From Clitoria ternatea (Eukaryota; Streptophyta; Magnoliopsida; Fabales; Fabaceae), in assembly GCA_037962975.1 (NCBI GenBank), contig CM075669.1, positions 107,834,501 to 107,898,500 on the forward strand: a stretch of DNA of 64,000 nt. Reading direction: 5' to 3'. The notes under the pieces are model-generated. The model ran no database searches, had not been told where the DNA came from, and worked only from the letters and a program-made list of their open reading frames with translations. The position numbers and the translations under genes are program-made. Positions 60,074 to 64,000 of the stretch are shown here, piece after piece. Within the stretch, counting starts at the first letter, position 1. Each line of letters opens with the position of its first letter.

Positions 60074-61397
60074 AAGGAGTTTTTCTTACCCATCTCTTTA
60101 CTTTTTCATTCTGTTGTCTATTTTGTATGCTCTGTCTAACATTGAGGACAATGTATGATTTAAGTGTGGGAGTGAGATTATTCTTGTATGATGTTTTGGG
60201 ATTATTTTTGTGTTCCTATTTTTGTTGTGTGAATATCGTGATTATTTTTGTGTGACTAGTTTTTTTTGAAAAAAATAAAATAAAAAATATAAAAAAATAA
60301 AAAAATAAAAGAAATAGGTTTACTGTGTGTGTTTTTGTTTAAAAAGGCATGTTTTGTTGGAATTTTAAGATATGCATGAGTAACAGGTAAATTCTTTTAT
60401 GTTTGATTAAGCTTAAAGATATGTTATAATTTGAACTCAAGCAAATTTGGTATGATAAGAATGACATGATAATTGAGAGATGATCATATATGATAGAATT
60501 ATACCTTATGAGATTTCTAAGCCTTAAAAATTTGATGGATCACTTTACACCATCTGAATTCTTTCATGTGTGATTTATTCCTGAATACTTACATCTTAAT
60601 CTTTGTCTTATTTCTTGATGATACTTGAAACTCATATGAATGTATTTGAAATGACACAGGCATTTTGTTCAATTGAGCAACTAAGCCATATAAGCCTACC
60701 ATGAATAAAGTATCCTTTGCTAGCCACTTTGAGCCCATTTAACCATTTCTTTGTTGTAGCTCAAATAAGGTATAAATGAAAAACCAAAAATATACCTGCC
60801 TTAAGGAATATATTAGAGCTTTGGAATCAAGTCAAAATCAGGCATTCAAATAAGTCTGGGGGTGTACAAAAAGGAGTCGCAACTCTTGTTTTAAATGTTA
60901 TGCAATCGCATAAGAAAAAGATAAAAAAATGATGAATAAATAACAAGAAATATTTTGATGATTGCAACCAAAAGAAATTAGAACACAAAGTGTTATATCC
61001 TCATGCTTACCTGTAAAAATTATTTGCTCCTTATTCTTTTTGATACTTGCCACAATTCCAAAGTTTTACCACCCATTTTAACCTTGGCCACATTACAACC
61101 TTAGAAAGCCCTGTTGATCTATACATGCATTTGTGTTGATTGTGGAATTGAGAAACTTGCCAAATTTTTAGACTGTCTATTTTTCAGGAAATGTTTTGAG
61201 AGTATACACAAACCCTAAACACTTGAGAGTTGAGAGTATGTCTTGTGAGGTTCTGTCACTTATGATCTTCTTTTCAGTTTAATTTAATTCTCACATGCCT
61301 AAGTGTTTGGATGATTTTCATATATATCTTGATGCTCTGTATCTTGCATGTTGAATAACTCTTGTTTCTCTGTATATTCCTAAGATTTCATGACAAG
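60074..61397 (+). other. Non-coding 3' region of element E
   Basis: It corresponds to 13044-11657 of D, with purine-rich tracts near 60161 (AGTGTGGGAGTGAG) and 60854 (AGTCTGGGGGTGTA). It ends at 61397 in sequence that in D lies shortly before the polypurine tract and LTR. Confidence 0.65.
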
Positions 61398-61740
61398 TGT
61401 TGCGACCGGGATCGCGGCGGCACGGCCGACCCTCAAAACGATGTTTTTTATTCGAAAAGAAAAACAGGGAGTCGCCACCAATATTTTTTAGGATAAAATA
61501 TCGGGAAAACCCTTTATTAAAGCATTGGTCAAAAAAATGAAATTCCAGATTCGGGAGTCTAATTACAGGTGAGGAAGGTATTAGCACCTCACAACTGTCC
61601 GTTATAAAAAAACGGTTACCTCAATAGGATAGCGCGCATTATAATTAACCCAATAATTATTTTAACTTCTTCATGAAAAGAAAGTATACGAGATGACAAA
61701 ATATACGAAAATAAATAAAAATAAACATGGAATATTTACA

Positions 61741-61929
61741 TGAGATTAACAGGACGTCTCGTCCAAATTAAACTCGCTCCACCCCTTTTTTAAAAAAATG
61801 TTATATAAAAAAATGAGATTAACAGGACGTCTCATCCAAATTAAACTCGCTCCATCATTTTTAAGAAAAGATATTATAAAAAATGAGATTAACAGGACGT
61901 CTCGTCCAAATTAAACTCGCTCCACCATT
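61741..61929. repeat. Three tandem units of about 71 bp in LTR K
   Basis: TGAGATTAACAGGACGTCTC recurs at 61741, 61814 and 61884, each followed by CCAAATTAAACTCGCTCCA and an AT-rich spacer of varying length. ACGTCT/GACGTCTC is partly palindromic. Confidence 0.92.
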
Positions 61930-62159
61930 TTTTTTAAAAATATAATAAAAATTGCAATAATAATAATAACAATAATAATAATAATAATAACTTTTATGCT
62001 AGTCCAAATAGAAGGTGTGAAACACTCATTTCTATTAATATTTATCAATTAACAGAAATTAATTAATAATTGAAAAGGAAACATAGTCACCAAACAGTAA
62101 TTAATTTAACAGAAAATAAACAAATACAAATATTAAAAATAAGGAGCAGAATGGAACCG

Positions 62160-62945
62160 GTGTAGTGAGTGAGCTGGTCGGTGTAACGAGAGAGAAAGGG
62201 AGCTGGACAGTGTTGGATAAGGAGACTGGGCAGTGTTTCAAGAGGGACGGTGTTGGAGGATTTGAGGGGCACGGTGTTGAGTGAGAGGAAATGGGACGGT
62301 GTTGGGTGAGAGGAGAGGGATGGCAGAGTGAGAGGGAATGGAACGGTGTTGGGTGAGGAGTGAGGACGGTTGGGTGAGAGTGAGGACGGTTTGGAGTGGA
62401 GTGTTTTGGGAGAAAGAGGATGGTGTGAGGTGAGGAGAGGATGAATGGTGTGGGGCGAGTTGAGGGAAGTCAGTTTTTAGGAAGAGAGGATAACGTTGAT
62501 AAGGAGTTGAAGGGTGAGGGACGGTGTTGGGAGAGAGGGAAGGACGGTGGGTAAGAAGGGAGGTCGGTTGTGGAGAGTTGAGGGGAGAGGACGGAGGGTA
62601 AGAAGGGAGGTCGGTTGTAGAGAGTTGAGGGGAGAGGATGGAGGACGGGTGGAAGGGAAGGGAGAGTGTTGTGAGGATTTGAAGGGGCTGTTGATGTGGG
62701 TCTTTATGAAATATGAGTAGTAAGATGTTGGGTAAGGAAAGAAGGGAACGGTATTGAGAGGTACGTTTTAGGGGGGGCTGTTTAGAGAGAGGTAGACGGT
62801 GCTGAGAGGTGAGTTTTAGGGGGCTGTGTGGAGGGTGAGGTAGATTTGTTGGTTTGAAAGGAGAGTGAGGGACGGTGTTAGTGAAGGAACGTAACAACGT
62901 GGGGTTTTGGGAGGTGACGGTGTTTGAGAGGAGTGAGGGGACAAT
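62160..62945. repeat. G-rich degenerate minisatellite in LTR K
   Basis: The plus strand is strongly purine-rich, with GGACGGTGTTGGGTGAGAGG-like units repeated irregularly many times. The Pro/Ser-rich minus-strand frame over it (62948-62238) is a by-product. Confidence 0.8.
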
Positions 62946-63519
62946 CAAAAAAATTGCTTCAGGGTTCTTTTTTTAATGAAGGCCCCCTTGGATCCCTCTC
63001 TCCCCCTTCGTTTGAAGTGTTTATAGAACATTTCAAGAGCATGTTGATTGCCTGAACAGCCTCGAGACAGCCTGGCTACCAATTGGTGAGGATTTTTATT
63101 ATTTCCTCTTTGTCTTGTTACCAGCCGCCCCTTGAAATTAGCAAATCAACTTGGACAGTTTGTTGGAAACAGCCTGGATCTTGACAAAGGAGGCTGGTGG
63201 GAATTCTTTATCATTTTCTTCCTTCGTCTGGTAATGAGTCGCCCCCCTTAATTCAAGGATCCACTTGGATAGTGGAAATCCATGTCAGCATGCGCAATTG
63301 GTGGAATCTGACTCGGATTTCACTTTCTCTCCAGAATCCGAGTGGAAAAGGTGCTGTTCCTACAAAAACCAAGTGAAAGCTTTGCTCGGTGTTGCTTTGT
63401 TGGTCGGTGTAGTTGCTGTGAGGAGGGTCAGTATTGTGGTTATGAAGGGCTGGATGAGCAAACAATTCTGGTTGACATATTCAATCGAAACCGAGTGAAA
63501 AGTGACTCAGAACTGACTG

Positions 63520-63690
63520 AGGAGGACTCGGAAATGGTTGAAGGATGGCTCGAAATGGTTTAAGTATGGCTCGGAAATGGTTGAAGGATGGCTTGGAAAT
63601 GGTTAAAGGATGGCTCGGAAATGGTTTAAAAGTGGCCCGAAAGTGGGTAGAAAGTGGCTCGGAAATGGGTGGAAAGTTGATCGGAATTGG
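63520..63690. repeat. Tandem units of about 22 bp in LTR K
   Basis: About seven units of the form GGCTCGGAAATGGTTGAAGG with small changes. Confidence 0.85.
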
Positions 63691-63699
63691 GTAAAAATG

Positions 63700-63960
63700 G
63701 CTCAATCAGTACTGACTGACGAGTGAGTGACTCGGTGCTGACTGAAGATACTTCACTCGGTGCTGACTGAAGAGAGAGTGACTCAGTACTGACTAAAGAG
63801 GATTCACTCAGTGCTGACTGAAGAGTGACTCGGTACTGACTGAAGATACTTCACTCGGTACTGACTGAAGAGAGAGTGACTCGGTACTGACTGAAGAGGA
63901 TTCACTCGGTGCTGACTGAAGAGGCTTCACTCGGTACTGACTGTAGAGAGAGTGACTCAG
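63700..63960. repeat. GACTCGGTACTGACTGAAGA repeats in LTR K
   Basis: About ten copies of CTCGGT(A/G)CTGACTGAAGA separated by short spacers (GAGAGTGA, TACTTCA, GGATTCA), reaching the window edge region. Confidence 0.88.
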
Positions 63961-64000
63961 GATTGTTTCAATCGGAAGTATTTGGCTTAGATCTTATTTC

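Larger units (their letters stand above)
52841..61397 (+). mobile_element. Athila-like gypsy element E, 3' end outside this stretch
   Basis: It has a 5' LTR (52841-54390), a tRNA-Asp primer site, gag, protease, reverse transcriptase, RNase H and integrase in the same order and with very similar proteins to element D. The preceding bases ACCTC (52836-52840) would be its target duplication. At 61397, inside the non-coding region before the 3' LTR, it is interrupted by LTR K. About ten in-frame stops make it non-autonomous. Confidence 0.9.
61398..64000 (+). mobile_element. LTR K, Ogre/Tat-like, truncated by window end
   Basis: It begins TGTTGCGACCGGGATCGCGG and soon has GGGAGTCGCCACCAAT, a start typical of Ogre/Tat-lineage LTRs in plants. 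The bases before it (ACAAG, 61393-61397) would be the target duplication. More than 2.6 kb of it is present with no coding frame of any known type. It contains an AAT microsatellite (61961-61990) and at least four tiers of tandem repeats. Confidence 0.65.

Noticed and set aside
62238..62948. 236-codon Pro/Ser/Leu-rich minus-strand frame
   Set aside because: It lies on the G-rich minisatellite of LTR K; composition and repeats explain the open frame and nothing else supports a gene.

Overview
The window is plant nuclear DNA, almost certainly from a dicot. It is AT-rich, has no intact cellular gene, and consists nearly entirely of transposable elements inserted into one another. LTR retrotransposons of the Ty1-copia type (SIRE-like) and Ty3-gypsy type (Athila-like, and a chromodomain-bearing Tekay/Del-like lineage), two CACTA DNA transposon ends and an Ogre/Tat-like LTR are present. 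A legume is plausible from the general look of the SIRE-like and Ogre-like LTRs, but I cannot prove it from sequence alone.

Layout by position. 1-1887: right end of a CACTA element carrying a broken ALMT (malate channel) exon. 1888-2083: scrap of copia reverse transcriptase that the CACTA and the next element interrupted. 2084-24205: a minus-strand SIRE-like copia element (3' LTR about 4866-6792, envelope-like ORF remnants at 7222-7955 and 23519-24205). It is itself interrupted by solo LTR A (2087-4863, TSD CTTGA) and by a long Tekay-like solo LTR F (7956-23513, TSD TTTTC). F in turn holds a complete, young Athila-like element D (9486-20849, minus strand, TSD ATGAT). 24206-31360: a minus-strand Tekay-like LTR C (TSD copy TGTGG at its left end) interrupted by solo LTR L (25764-27400) and solo LTR B (27988-31207, TSD CGATG). 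31361-34257: 5' LTR, primer-binding site and long non-coding leader of another LTR element (I). 34258 onward: left end of a second CACTA element (J). Downstream lies an OVATE-family-protein-like pseudogene cut in two by a complete Tekay-like element G (36907-50861, TSD AGGGA). 52841-61397: a plus-strand Athila-like element E (5' LTR, gag, pol), cut off before its 3' LTR by an Ogre/Tat-like LTR K that starts at 61398 and runs off the window.

The retroelement genes follow the usual gag-protease-reverse transcriptase-RNase H-integrase order, and none of the three polyproteins (D, E, G) is uninterrupted. Where intact relatives can be compared, nearly all in-frame stops look like C-to-T or G-to-A transitions, as expected for heavily methylated, silenced repeats. 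D has two LTRs that differ by only about ten substitutions, so it moved recently, apparently with help in trans.

The most unusual signals lie in the LTRs. Two families of short GC-rich palindromes (CCACGGCCAGTGG-like and ACGCGTAGCGT-like) are each found in one Tekay-like and one Athila/Tat-like LTR. A third family (CGCTCAAGCG-like) fills the same place in element G. D and E have very similar proteins and a similar region downstream of the TATA box but different sequence upstream of it. LTR B carries a degenerate tandem array of about 184 bp with a two-unit higher-order period, and the 3' LTR of G carries an approximately 855-bp TTC/GAA tract.
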